A stretch of DNA of 64,000 nucleotides from Thermococcus eurythermalis. GTDB lineage: Archaea; Methanobacteriota_B; Thermococci; Thermococcales; Thermococcaceae. The position numbers were made by a program, and so were the translations under genes. Of this stretch, positions 33,989-43,343 are shown piece after piece. The notes beneath the pieces are model-generated. The model ran no database searches. It saw only the letters and a list, made by a program, of their open reading frames with translations, and was not told where the DNA came from. Every line of letters begins with the position of its first letter. Positions within the stretch are counted from its first letter, which is position 1. The stretch is taken from the NCBI RefSeq assembly GCF_000769655.1, contig NZ_CP008887.1, positions 1,364,001 to 1,428,000 of the forward strand. The letters run 5' to 3'.

Positions 33989-35389
33989 TCACACCTTCAC
34001 GTACTTCCAGTACCCCTTCTTAAACGCCCACCAGAAGAGGGCCGCGGTGGTGAAGGTTTCGAGGCTCATTGCTATCCAGGCCGCTATAACGCCTAAGCCC
34101 TCAAAGGTGAAGCCCGGAAAGGCTATGCCGAGTACCTCGAACGGAGGTATGGTAAAGCCAAAGCCGAGGAGATAGGCGGGCACTATGCGGAAGAGGAGCT
34201 TGCTGACGGCGGTGATGTACATCGGCGTCTTGGTGTCTCCCGCCCCCCTAAGTGCACCGCCGAGGACGAAGACCCAGCCGAGGGGAATCTCGCTTATGCC
34301 GACGATTATGAGGTAGATGCTCGCCAGCCTCAGGACTTCACCGTAGTTCGGGTCGCTCGGGCTTATGAAGGGCATGACCAGGTAGCGCGGGAACGCTATC
34401 AGGACGAACGCCATGACCGCCATAAAGACACTGACCATCTTGAGGGCCTCGTAAACTGTTCTCTCAGCCTTCTCCGGGTCGCCCTCTCCGAGGCTCTGGC
34501 CGACCAGAGCTGAAGCCGCTACGTTGAAGCCGAAGGCTGGCATGTATGCTATGCTCTCAACGCGGAGGCCGACCTGGTGTGCAGCGAGCGCAACAGTCCC
34601 AAAGCGGGTCACTATGCTCATGTAGAGGAAGTTGTAGAAGCTGAATATTCCGCGCTCGATCATGGCGGGGATTCCTATGCGCAGTATCCTCGCCACCATC
34701 TCCGGGTGGAAGCTCCAGCTCGGCTTGAACTTGAGGACGAGCTTCCCGCTCCAGAGGAGGTAAAGGCCGATGAGGAATGAGAGGGTTATCCCTATGCCGG
34801 ACGCCCAGGCCGCACCGACTGGGCCGAGTCTGGGGAAGCCGAACTTTCCGAACACCAGGAGGTAGTCAAAAACCGCGTTTATCACGTTCATAAGGATGCC
34901 AAGCTTCATGGGTGTCTTCGTGTCCCCGGCGCCCCTCAGGGCCGAGAAGGCAGTAAAGCCCGCAAACCGGATCGGGTAGAATGCGAACAGCACCTTGATG
35001 TACTGGTATCCGAGCTCAACAACGTCCTCGCTCGCGCCCATTATCCTCAGGATATCGTCGCCGAAGAACCAGCCGAAGAGCATGACCGGGACACCGAGGA
35101 GAACCGACAGGTAGAGGCTTTGCTCAAGGGTAAGGGTGGCGCTCTCATCGTCTTTCGCTCCAACGAACCTCGCCACAAGCGCGAGGGTTCCAGTTGCGAC
35201 TGCTGTCATAATCGGCATCATGAACCAGCTCACCTGCCCGCCGAGGCCGACCGCGGCCAGGGCAAGCGCTCCGAGCTGGCCGACTATCATCATGTCCACT
35301 AGGTTGAGGAGTGTCTGGGATATGTTGCCCATTATCGCGGGCCATGCGAGCTTCCAGAGGCGGCGCTGGTTCTCGTTGAGGTGCAGCAT
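33989..35389 (-). CDS. MATE-family multidrug/sodium exporter
   Basis: The 466-residue protein has twelve TM segments in two halves. Family marks include NISQTLLNLVDMMIVGQLG near the start, SALRGAGDTKTPM in the first half and GGALRGAGDTKTPMYI in the second, plus VAASALVGQSLGEGDPEKAE. It exports cationic compounds or lipids in exchange for Na+ or H+. No regulator lies next to it. Confidence 0.94.
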   Translation of the reverse strand: MLHLNENQRRLWKLAWPAIMGNISQTLLNLVDMMIVGQLGALALAAVGLGGQVSWFMMPIMTAVATGTLALVARFVGAKDDESATLTLEQSLYLSVLLGVPVMLFGWFFGDDILRIMGASEDVVELGYQYIKVLFAFYPIRFAGFTAFSALRGAGDTKTPMKLGILMNVINAVFDYLLVFGKFGFPRLGPVGAAWASGIGITLSFLIGLYLLWSGKLVLKFKPSWSFHPEMVARILRIGIPAMIERGIFSFYNFLYMSIVTRFGTVALAAHQVGLRVESIAYMPAFGFNVAASALVGQSLGEGDPEKAERTVYEALKMVSVFMAVMAFVLIAFPRYLVMPFISPSDPNYGEVLRLASIYLIIVGISEIPLGWVFVLGGALRGAGDTKTPMYITAVSKLLFRIVPAYLLGFGFTIPPFEVLGIAFPGFTFEGLGVIAAWIAMSLETFTTAALFWWAFKKGYWKYVKV

Positions 35390-35502
35390 TAAGACGTCCC
35401 TCTAAACGATAAAACAGACATACGAACTTAAAAGAATTGCGGTCTGCTAGGCTATCGGTTACAAGAGCTAGAAGAGGCGTAACATTAGGAAAAGAAAAAA
35501 GT

Positions 35503-35691
35503 TCAGAGAAGGTTCCTCTTCTTCTTCCACTTGTGGGACCAGCTGTACTTCCTCATGCGCCTGCTCCTGCCGAAGCCACAGGCGGCGCAGTAGCCCTTCT
35601 TAACGTTGAAGGCCCTCCTACCACAGCGCCTGCACCTGATGTGGGTAGGAGTCCTGTTGCGCTTGCCCTTCGGCGCAGTTCCGGCTCCCAT
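35503..35691 (-). CDS. rpl37e: 50S ribosomal protein L37e
   Basis: The 62-residue basic zinc protein opens [20 protein letters not shown], carries the Cys4 site CRRCG...CAACGFG, and ends [12 protein letters not shown]. It lies 16 bases downstream of the Sm-like gene, the usual archaeal pair. It is a large-subunit protein. Confidence 0.97.
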   Translation of the reverse strand: MGAGTAPKGKRNRTPTHIRCRRCGRRAFNVKKGYCAACGFGRSRRMRKYSWSHKWKKKRNLL

Positions 35692-35707
35692 GGTATCACC
35701 CCGCCAA

Positions 35708-35938
35708 TCACTCTATCTCGACCGGGGAGATTGCCAGAACGTTGTCTCCCCTGATGACGATTTTACCGTACTTCTTAACCTCCTCGCCGTCCTGCATAAG
35801 GGAAGCGTCGGCGAGGACGACGTTCAGGTGGATGTCGTAACCGATAAGCTTACCCCTGAACTCGCCACCCCTCTTGAGGAGCACGAGGACGTCCTTGTCA
35901 AGGGACCTGTGGATAACATCGAGTGGTCTTTCCGCCAT
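35708..35938 (-). CDS. Sm-like (LSm/SmAP) RNA-binding protein
   Basis: ATG 35938 gives a 76-residue protein; an in-frame extension upstream lacks a ribosome site. Sm1 motif: [29 protein letters not shown]. Sm2 motif: [15 protein letters not shown]. Such proteins form heptameric rings that bind U-rich RNA. It is co-transcribed with L37e. Confidence 0.95.
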   Translation of the reverse strand: MAERPLDVIHRSLDKDVLVLLKRGGEFRGKLIGYDIHLNVVLADASLMQDGEEVKKYGKIVIRGDNVLAISPVEIE

Positions 35939-36087
35939 TTTCACGCACCTCCAAATAATCAAAGCTCATAGCCTAAACGACGGGAACGGTTTATAACTCT
36001 TTCCGTTTTCATGCCCCTTCAAATTTTCAACTCGTACCCCAAAATCTTTTTATGAAATTGCTCCGCTCAACTCTCAGGTGGTGAGTA

Positions 36088-37800
36088 ATGGGAGAGAAGC
36101 CCGACAAATACGAGATACTCCAGGACTTGATGAGGAGAAGGGGCTTTGCGTGGGGTAGCTTTGAAATCTACGGCGGCTCACGCGGATTCTACGACTACGG
36201 CCCGCTCGGCGCGACGATAAAGAGGAAAATCGAGCGGAAGATACGTGAGGCCTTCCAGAGGGAGGGCTTCTTCGAGCTGGAGACACCTGACATAACGCCT
36301 GAGAAGGTCTTCATAGCGAGCGGTCACGTCGAGAAGTTCGTTGACCCCCTCGTCGAGTGTAAGAAGTGCGGCGCCAGATTCAGAGCCGACCACCTCGTCG
36401 AGGAAGCCCTTGGCATGGACGTTGAGGGCCTTTCGGCTGAGGAACTCACAAAAGTAATTCGCGAGCATGACATAAGGTGCCCCGAGTGCGGCGGCGAGCT
36501 GAGCGACGTCTGGTACTTCAACCTCATGTTCGAGACCAGAATTGGCCCCTACGGTGACCAGAAGGGCTACCTGAGGCCAGAAACTGCCCAGGGCATCTTC
36601 GTGAACTTCAAGAGGCTGAACGCCTTCGCGAGGAACAGGCTTCCCTTCGGCGTCTTTCAGATAGGCAAAGCCTACCGCAACGAGATTTCGCCGAGGCAGG
36701 GCATGCTCCGCCTGAGGGAGTTCACCCAGGCAGAGGCCGAGATATTCTTCAACCCGAATGAAACTGAGCACCCGCACTTCGACGAGGTCAAGGACGAGGT
36801 TTTGAGGCTCTACCCGATAGAGCACCAGCTCAAGGGCCTTGGCGAGATTGAGCTCACCGCTGATGAGGCGGTAAAGAAGGGCTACATCATGAACACCTTC
36901 TTCGCCTACTACATGGTCATGGTCAAGCGCGTCCTCCTCGACATCGGCATCCCCGAGGACAAGATACGCTTCCGCCAGCAGTTGCCCGAGGAGCGCGCCC
37001 ACTACTCCCGCGACACCTGGGACGCCGAAATCCACAGCGAGCGCTTCGGCTGGGTGGAGTGCGTTGGAATAGCCAACAGGGGAGACTACGACCTGAGCAG
37101 GCACATGCGCGAGAGCGGGGCAGATTTGACGGTGCTAATCCACTACGAGGAGCCGAAAATCGTGAAGAGACTCGAGGTTTCCCTCAACCTCAAGCGCGTT
37201 GGTCCAAAGCTGAGGAAAGACGCCAAGAGGATAAACGAGCTCATCAAAGGCTGGAACGAGGAGAAGAAGCGCGAGCTGGTCGAAATCCTTGAGAAAGAGG
37301 GCAAAATCACGATAGAGGGCTACGAGCTTGAGAAGGACGACTTCATAATCAGGGAAGTCGAGGAGAAGATTACCGGCGAGAAGATAGTTCCGCACGTCCT
37401 CGAGCCGAGTTTTGGAATAGACAGGCCCTTCTACCTGCTCCTTGAGAACAGCCTCGTCATCGAGGAGGACAGGACGTATCTCAAGCTCAAGAAGGACATG
37501 GCGCCGATTGAGGTTGCAGTGCTCCCGCTCGTCGCCAAGGAGCCCCTCAAGAGCATCGCCTACGACGTCTTCAGGAAGCTCCAGAAGGCGGGCTTCATAG
37601 CCGTCTACGACGAGAAGGACACCATCGGAAGGCGCTACATGCGCTACGACGAGATTGGAACGCCCTACTGCGTGACCATAGACAACCAGACTCCAGAGGA
37701 CAACACGGTGACGATTCGCGACCGCGACACGAGGGAACAGACGCGCGTGAGCATCGAGGAGCTTCCGGAGAAGCTCAGGGAGCTGATTTTCGGGGAGTGA
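36088..37800 (+). CDS. glyS: glycyl-tRNA synthetase
   Basis: The 570-residue class II synthetase charges tRNA-Gly. It contains RGFAWGSFEIYGGSRGFYDYG near the start, motif 1, and a zinc-like insert (CKKCG...CPECGGE). Motif 2 is QIGKAYRNEISPRQGMLRLREFTQAE, motif 3 is EPSFGIDRPFYLLLE, and an anticodon-binding domain follows from about 465 (APIEVAVLPLVAKEP). Length is standard for the archaeal alpha2 form. Transcription is from TTTTTATGAAAT near 36048. Confidence 0.97.
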   Translation: MGEKPDKYEILQDLMRRRGFAWGSFEIYGGSRGFYDYGPLGATIKRKIERKIREAFQREGFFELETPDITPEKVFIASGHVEKFVDPLVECKKCGARFRADHLVEEALGMDVEGLSAEELTKVIREHDIRCPECGGELSDVWYFNLMFETRIGPYGDQKGYLRPETAQGIFVNFKRLNAFARNRLPFGVFQIGKAYRNEISPRQGMLRLREFTQAEAEIFFNPNETEHPHFDEVKDEVLRLYPIEHQLKGLGEIELTADEAVKKGYIMNTFFAYYMVMVKRVLLDIGIPEDKIRFRQQLPEERAHYSRDTWDAEIHSERFGWVECVGIANRGDYDLSRHMRESGADLTVLIHYEEPKIVKRLEVSLNLKRVGPKLRKDAKRINELIKGWNEEKKRELVEILEKEGKITIEGYELEKDDFIIREVEEKITGEKIVPHVLEPSFGIDRPFYLLLENSLVIEEDRTYLKLKKDMAPIEVAVLPLVAKEPLKSIAYDVFRKLQKAGFIAVYDEKDTIGRRYMRYDEIGTPYCVTIDNQTPEDNTVTIRDRDTREQTRVSIEELPEKLRELIFGE

Positions 37801-37846
37801 AGTGCTGTCCTCGCTTTTTCAACTACTCTTTTTGCTGGTGTTTCCC

Positions 37847-38359
37847 ATGAAAATCCACCTCATCTACCGCCGTATCCCAAACAGGGTGCTGGAGCGGGAA
37901 GACGAGCTCATGGCCGACTTAGGCGACGTTGTAGTCGCGAAGTCCCGCTTCGAGGGTATGCTCGCGCCCCTGAGGGTGGAAGGCATCGAGGTCATCAGGA
38001 ACGGCTACACCATGGTCTACTTCGCATTCATCGGGGAGAACTACGACGTTTTGAAGGTCTACGACGAGAGGGGCAACTTCAGGGGGCTTTACGTAGACGT
38101 TCTGGCATACACAAAGCGCGATGGGAACACTATAGAGATGCTCGACCTTTTCCTCGACATTTTCATCTTTCCCGATGGAAGAGCTTTCCTCCTCGATGAG
38201 GACGAGCTTGAGATGGCCCTCAACTACGGGCTGATTGACAAAGAGACCTTCGACTTCGCCTACCAGGTCGCGAGGGATATAATGGAAAAGATTAAACGGA
38301 GAGAGTTTCCTCCCAGTGTCGTATGGAAATACGATTGGAGGGTCGAGGATGGGCGCTAA
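37847..38359 (+). CDS. DUF402 family protein
   Basis: ATG 37847 is used; the upstream frame lacks a start with a ribosome site. The 170-residue protein begins MKIHLIYRRIPNRVLERE and has the DUF402 core with strands (GLYVDVLAYTKRDGNTIEMLDLFLDI) and acidic residues in FLLDEDELEMAL. The family includes phosphatases and the FAU-1-type RNase. The substrate here is not known. It overlaps the next gene by 11 bases, so both are co-translated. Confidence 0.8.
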   Translation: MKIHLIYRRIPNRVLEREDELMADLGDVVVAKSRFEGMLAPLRVEGIEVIRNGYTMVYFAFIGENYDVLKVYDERGNFRGLYVDVLAYTKRDGNTIEMLDLFLDIFIFPDGRAFLLDEDELEMALNYGLIDKETFDFAYQVARDIMEKIKRREFPPSVVWKYDWRVEDGR

Positions 38360-38639
38360 GTTCCTGAAAGACACCAAGGACGGGGCACTCCTACTTATAT
38401 ACGTCCAGCCGAAGGCAAAGAAGAACGGGATTGAAGGCGTTGATGAGTGGCGCGGGAGGCTTAAGGTTAGAATCCAGGCCCCTCCCGTCGAGGGAAAGGC
38501 GAACAGGGAAGTAGTCAAGTTCTTCTCCAAGATGCTGGGGGCCGACGTCGAGATAGTTGGGGGCGAGACTTCCAGGGAGAAAACCCTTCTGATCAGGGGC
38601 CTTTCGGCCGAAGAAGTTCGTAAAAAACTTGGACTTTAA
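38349..38639 (+). CDS. UPF0235 (DUF167) family protein
   Basis: ATG 38349 lies within the end of the DUF402 gene and follows GGAGGGTCGAGG. The 96-residue protein has the family signature VQPKAKKNGIEGV, LKVRIQAPPVEGKANREVV and GETSREKTLLIRGLS. Function is unknown in all domains of life. It is followed by 104 bases without a gene. Confidence 0.93.
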   Translation: MGAKFLKDTKDGALLLIYVQPKAKKNGIEGVDEWRGRLKVRIQAPPVEGKANREVVKFFSKMLGADVEIVGGETSREKTLLIRGLSAEEVRKKLGL

Positions 38640-38699
38640 TGTTATCTTGTGTTCTCCGTTCTTTCATTGATGTCAGTGATGAACATCTTTTTCTGGGGC

Positions 38700-38722
38700 A
38701 ACGTTTAAATTCATGAACGTTC
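38700..38722 (+). promoter_or_regulatory. TATA element flanked by two AACGTT boxes
   Basis: CAACGTTTAAATTCATGAACGTTC holds a TTTAAAT TATA box between AACGTT at 38700-38705 and 38716-38721; the second is part of the palindrome GAACGTTC. The distance to ATG 38744 suits the permease promoter. Operator function is inferred. Confidence 0.35.
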
Positions 38723-38743
38723 CTTCACCCATCGGTGATCCGT

Positions 38744-39871
38744 ATGAAGAGGCTCACACTGGCGGAGGCGAGTGCAATACTCATCGGGACTCAAATAGGG
38801 GCGGGGGTTCTGGGCCTTCCGTACGCGCTTAAGGACACCGGCTTTGGGGGTATTGCAATCATTGTCGCGGTTGGCGTCCTCACGCTCTTAACGGCCCTCT
38901 TTGTGCTCGAACTGGCCGTCCAGGGGGAGGGAACTCTAACCTCACTCGCGCGCGAGACGCTTGGGACGGCCGGCGGCTGGCTGATGCTCGCGAGCATATC
39001 CGTCCTCAGCTACGGCGCGCTGATAGCGTACATTGCTGGAAGCGGTGACATTCTGTCTTCCCTGCTTGGAATAGATAAGTCAGTCTCCGCACTGATTTTC
39101 TGGGCGATTATGAGTGGTATCGTGCTGATGGGCCTCAAGGCCTCAGGTGAGGCCCTCAAGGCCTCAGGTGAGGCGGAGCTGATGCTCAACTTCCTGCTTC
39201 TTGGCGCGCTGACGGTTGCCGTGGCCCTGATGCTCCCAAGGGTTGATGTTGGCAACCCGACTTCCGTTAATACTTCCACCCGGGTCTCGGGAATAGGCGT
39301 TGCAATCTTTGCCTACGTCAGCCACATGGTCGTCCCCGAGATGTACAAGGGGCTTGGAAGCGCCGAGAAGACAAAGAAGGCCGTCCTCATAGGCTACCTC
39401 GTGCCGATGGCCTTCTACTCCCTGTTCATCTTCGCTTTCGTCGGCGCCCTGGGAGGTGATACCCCACAGCTAGCCACCGCGGCCCTTGAAGACTACTACG
39501 GCAACGTCGGGAAAATCCTCGGCCTCGTCCTTCCTCTCGCAGCAATAAGCACGAGCTACATCGGCATAGGCTTTGCCCAGATGGACAACCTCAGGGAGGC
39601 TTTCAGGCTTGACAAGAGGAGTGCATGGCTCTTGACCGTTGTTCCGCCACTGCTTGTGTACTTCGCCGGCCTGAAGAGTTTCGTCAGCGCCCTCTGGCTC
39701 GCGGGAACGTTCGGGGGCCTCCTCTACGCTGGAATCCTTCCGGTGGCGATGTACGTCAAGACGAGAAAAGTCTGCCCCCCGAAGTGCGTCGCTGTCCCTC
39801 ATGAGGTTGCGTACTTTGCCGGAGTAGTCTTTTTCATGGTTTTCGTGTATTCAGTGGTCTCGCTGGTCTGA
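38744..39871 (+). CDS. amino-acid permease, aromatic (AAAP/HAAAP) type
   Basis: ATG 38744 is preceded by CGGTGATCC. The 375-residue carrier has eleven TM segments and the family opening ILIGTQIGAGVLGLPYALKD. It continues with YVSHMVVPEMYKGLGSAEKTKKAV and ISTSYIGIGFAQMDNLREAF. It is a paralogue of the permease at 58961. It carries a 21-base tandem duplication in the loop after TM4 (see repeat). Substrate is probably an aromatic or neutral amino acid. Confidence 0.88.
   Translation: MKRLTLAEASAILIGTQIGAGVLGLPYALKDTGFGGIAIIVAVGVLTLLTALFVLELAVQGEGTLTSLARETLGTAGGWLMLASISVLSYGALIAYIAGSGDILSSLLGIDKSVSALIFWAIMSGIVLMGLKASGEALKASGEAELMLNFLLLGALTVAVALMLPRVDVGNPTSVNTSTRVSGIGVAIFAYVSHMVVPEMYKGLGSAEKTKKAVLIGYLVPMAFYSLFIFAFVGALGGDTPQLATAALEDYYGNVGKILGLVLPLAAISTSYIGIGFAQMDNLREAFRLDKRSAWLLTVVPPLLVYFAGLKSFVSALWLAGTFGGLLYAGILPVAMYVKTRKVCPPKCVAVPHEVAYFAGVVFFMVFVYSVVSLV
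39134..39175 (+). repeat. 21-bp in-frame tandem duplication in the permease gene
   Basis: Two copies of a 21-base unit starting CTCAAGGCCTCAGGTGAGGC lie head to tail and differ at the last base. They encode LKASGEA twice. The paralogue at 58961 has a single equivalent (LEASGKTEL), so this is an insertion in one lineage. Confidence 0.85.
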
Positions 39872-39895
39872 ATTTGCTCTGTCTTCTTGTTTTTT

Positions 39896-39942
39896 CTAGT
39901 CTCTGACCCATATTAATACCTATTGCGAATACCTGAGACTAG
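39896..39942. repeat. CTAGTCTC/GAGACTAG inverted repeat between convergent genes
   Basis: Eight perfectly complementary bases at 39896-39903 and 39935-39942 enclose 31 bases that include two AATACCT copies. It lies just after the permease end and a T-run on the plus strand (39890-39895). Confidence 0.4.
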
Positions 39943-39971
39943 GACTAAATGTGGAAAAATTACCGTGGGAT

Positions 39972-39992
39972 TCCGGCCATGAAACGGCCGGA
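39972..39992 (-). terminator. hairpin directly after the deoxyhypusine synthase stop
   Basis: TCCGGCC-ATGAAAC-GGCCGGA is a perfect seven-pair GC-rich stem that begins at the base next to the stop codon (39993-39995, minus strand). It could protect the mRNA 3' end or help termination. Confidence 0.45.
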
Positions 39993-41048
<1,056 letters not shown>

Positions 41049-41074
41049 TTATTCTTCAGCCCCAACTCCCCTAC

Positions 41075-41881
41075 ATGCAGGTGAAGATAGACCTGAACGG
41101 CCTCGGCGTCATCGTCACGGCATCATCCCGCGGCATAGGCTTCAACGTTGCAAAGGAGCTGTTGAAGAGGAACGCGAGGGTTGTTATAAGCTCCAGGAGT
41201 GAGGAGAACCTGAAGAAGGCCCAGGATGAGCTTTCAAGCTATGGTGAGGTTTATTCAGTTAGAACCAACCTTTTTGACCAGCGCGACCTTGAGAATCTCG
41301 TGAAGGAGAGCTGGGAGCTCCTTGGAGGGGTTGATGCCCTCGTCTGGAACGCGGGGAACGTCCGGTGCGAGCCCTGTTTTCTCCACGAGGCAAGCTACAT
41401 AGACTGGATTGAGGCTTCAGCACTACACACCGTCGCGCCGGGTTATCTAACGACGCTCCTAGTTCAGACGTGGCTTGAGAAAAAGATGAAGGGCGTCCTC
41501 GTTTACCTCAACTCGGTCTCGATAAAGGAGCCGATGCCCCCGCTCGTTCTGGCCGATGTTACGAGGGCCGGTCTGGTTCAGCTGGCAAAGAGCGTTTCGA
41601 GAACCTACGGAAAGAGGGGGATACGGGCATACAGCGTTCTGCTCGGCAGCTTCGACACGCCCGGCGCGAGGGAGAACCTCAAGGCAGTTGCCGAGGCTAG
41701 GGGAGAACCCTTCGAGGAGACGTGGGAGCGAGAGGTGCTTGGCAGAACGCCCCTTCACAGAACCGGGAGGTGGAGCGAACTCGGCTCTCTGGTGGCTTTT
41801 CTCCTGAGCGAAGAGGCGGAGTACATGCTTGGCTCGACGGTGGTCATAGACGGCGCGATGACGAGGGGGATAGACATTTAA
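41075..41881 (+). CDS. SDR-family oxidoreductase lacking the canonical Tyr/Lys
   Basis: ATG 41075 is chosen; upstream frame overlaps the dys start. The 268-residue Rossmann protein has VTASSRGIGFNVAKEL (cofactor loop), LVWNAGNV (NAG motif), the Ser of LNSVSIKEP and the closing GSTVVIDGAMTRG. Where YxxxK should follow, the sequence is LADVTRAG, so Tyr is replaced and Lys becomes Arg. The catalytic mechanism is therefore uncertain. It leads a four-gene unit with a hydrolase, an oxidoreductase and a radical SAM protein. Confidence 0.85.
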   Translation: MQVKIDLNGLGVIVTASSRGIGFNVAKELLKRNARVVISSRSEENLKKAQDELSSYGEVYSVRTNLFDQRDLENLVKESWELLGGVDALVWNAGNVRCEPCFLHEASYIDWIEASALHTVAPGYLTTLLVQTWLEKKMKGVLVYLNSVSIKEPMPPLVLADVTRAGLVQLAKSVSRTYGKRGIRAYSVLLGSFDTPGARENLKAVAEARGEPFEETWEREVLGRTPLHRTGRWSELGSLVAFLLSEEAEYMLGSTVVIDGAMTRGIDI

Positions 41882-41904
41882 GCCTTTCCTCCCTTTTCAC
41901 GCCC

Positions 41905-42537
41905 ATGAAGGAGGACTACTTCACCGAAGAATTCATAGCCGGGATGAGGGGGAGGTATTTTAGACCCCGGAAATGGGACAGAATTAGGCCGTTCCGAAAG
42001 GCAGCGGTTCTGGCGATAGACCTTCAGAGGTACTTCCTCACGCCCGAGAGCAGGGCGTTCCTGCCTTCAGCTCCCCGCTTCGTTCCCAGACTCCTGGAGT
42101 TTTACGGCGAGGTTGAAAAGCTTGGCGTCCCGATAATATTCACCCGCCACTTCCACCAAAACGACATAATGACCCGATGGTGGGGTGGCGATATGCCAAA
42201 GGATGACCCGCTGAATGGGCTTCTCGGCGAGTTTCAGCCCTTCGCGGGAACGGTGGTCGAGAAGAGGACCTACAATGCCTTCTACGGAACCGAACTTGAA
42301 GGGGTTCTGAGAAAACTCCACGTGGAGACCGTAATCATCACCGGCGTCATGACGCACCTCTGCTGTGAGACGACGGCAAGGGAAGCCTTCGTGAGAGGCT
42401 TCAACGTGGTCTTCCCGGTCGATGGAACGCTGACCCAGAACAGGCACTTCCACGAGGCAACCCTTAGAAACCTCTCCCACGGCTTCGCGGTTACGCCGCT
42501 CCTCTCGGAGGTGTTGGAATGGCTCTCGTCGGAATAA
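41905..42537 (+). CDS. isochorismatase-family cysteine hydrolase
   Basis: The 210-residue protein starts 24 bases after the SDR stop. It carries the catalytic triad of the family: Asp in AAVLAIDLQRYFL (about 37), Lys in VVEKRTYNAFYGTEL (about 116) and Cys in TGVMTHLCCETTAREAF (about 152). The opening resembles enzymes of the nicotinamidase/N-carbamoylsarcosine amidase branch. The amide substrate is unknown. It overlaps the next gene by 19 bases. Confidence 0.9.
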   Translation: MKEDYFTEEFIAGMRGRYFRPRKWDRIRPFRKAAVLAIDLQRYFLTPESRAFLPSAPRFVPRLLEFYGEVEKLGVPIIFTRHFHQNDIMTRWWGGDMPKDDPLNGLLGEFQPFAGTVVEKRTYNAFYGTELEGVLRKLHVETVIITGVMTHLCCETTAREAFVRGFNVVFPVDGTLTQNRHFHEATLRNLSHGFAVTPLLSEVLEWLSSE

Positions 42538-43343
42538 TCGGGGCTGGAATCGGGGGAATCGCGACTGCCGTCCAGCTGGCGCGCTACGGGATAGAGAGCG
42601 TGATTTTCGAGCGCGACCGTATAGGCGGACTCATAAGGAACGCCTACTCCGTCGAGAACACGATGTTCTTCCCCGACGGAATCAAGGGCGAGAGGGTCGT
42701 CGCAATCCTTGAGGAGTACGTGAGGAGGTATAACCTGAAAATCGTCTACGAGGAAGTCAGGGCCGTGAGAAAGATCGATGGACGGTTTGAAGTCGAAACC
42801 ACGAGTGGAACTCACCACTTCAAGTATCTCGTGGTGGCAACGGGGACGAGGCCGAGGAAGCTCCCCTTCGACGGGATAATCTACCACGTCGCTGAAGTTC
42901 CGAGGGGGCACTACGGAAGAGTTCTCATCATCGGCGGCGGCGACGTGGCCTTCGACTACGCCTTGACCATGGGCGAGATTAGCGATGAAGTGATAATCCT
43001 CATGAGGAGCGAGCCGAAGGCTCTGTCCTACCTCCAGGAACTTGTGAAGAGGCGTTCAAACATCAGGACGCTGATGGGACAGGTGTGGGAAATAAAGCCT
43101 ATAAACGGAAGGAGAAAGATTTTAGCTAAAACCAGCGCTGGCGACTTTGAGGCTGACCTGGTGCTCGGTGCCATCGGCAGGGTGCCAAACATCGAACTGG
43201 TGGAGGGCATCGAGGACGATAACCTTTTCCTGGTCGGGGACGTTAAGAACGGAATCTACCGCCAGACGGCTTTGGCGATAGCTGATGGAATCAAAACGGC
43301 GATGACGATATGGAGGAGGGAGAGGTATGGAGATACTGAGTGA
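42519..43343 (+). CDS. FAD/NAD(P)-dependent oxidoreductase, thioredoxin-reductase-like
   Basis: The 274-residue protein has the FAD-binding GxGxxG (VGIIGAGIGGIATAVQL), a second NAD(P) motif (VLIIGGGDVAFDYALTM, about 130-146) and the closing FAD motif LFLVGDVKNGIYRQTALAIADG. No CxxC redox pair of true thioredoxin reductases is present, so the electron acceptor is different or external. It is translationally coupled to the hydrolase before it and the radical SAM gene after it (17-base overlap). Confidence 0.88.
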   Translation: MALVGIIGAGIGGIATAVQLARYGIESVIFERDRIGGLIRNAYSVENTMFFPDGIKGERVVAILEEYVRRYNLKIVYEEVRAVRKIDGRFEVETTSGTHHFKYLVVATGTRPRKLPFDGIIYHVAEVPRGHYGRVLIIGGGDVAFDYALTMGEISDEVIILMRSEPKALSYLQELVKRRSNIRTLMGQVWEIKPINGRRKILAKTSAGDFEADLVLGAIGRVPNIELVEGIEDDNLFLVGDVKNGIYRQTALAIADGIKTAMTIWRRERYGDTE

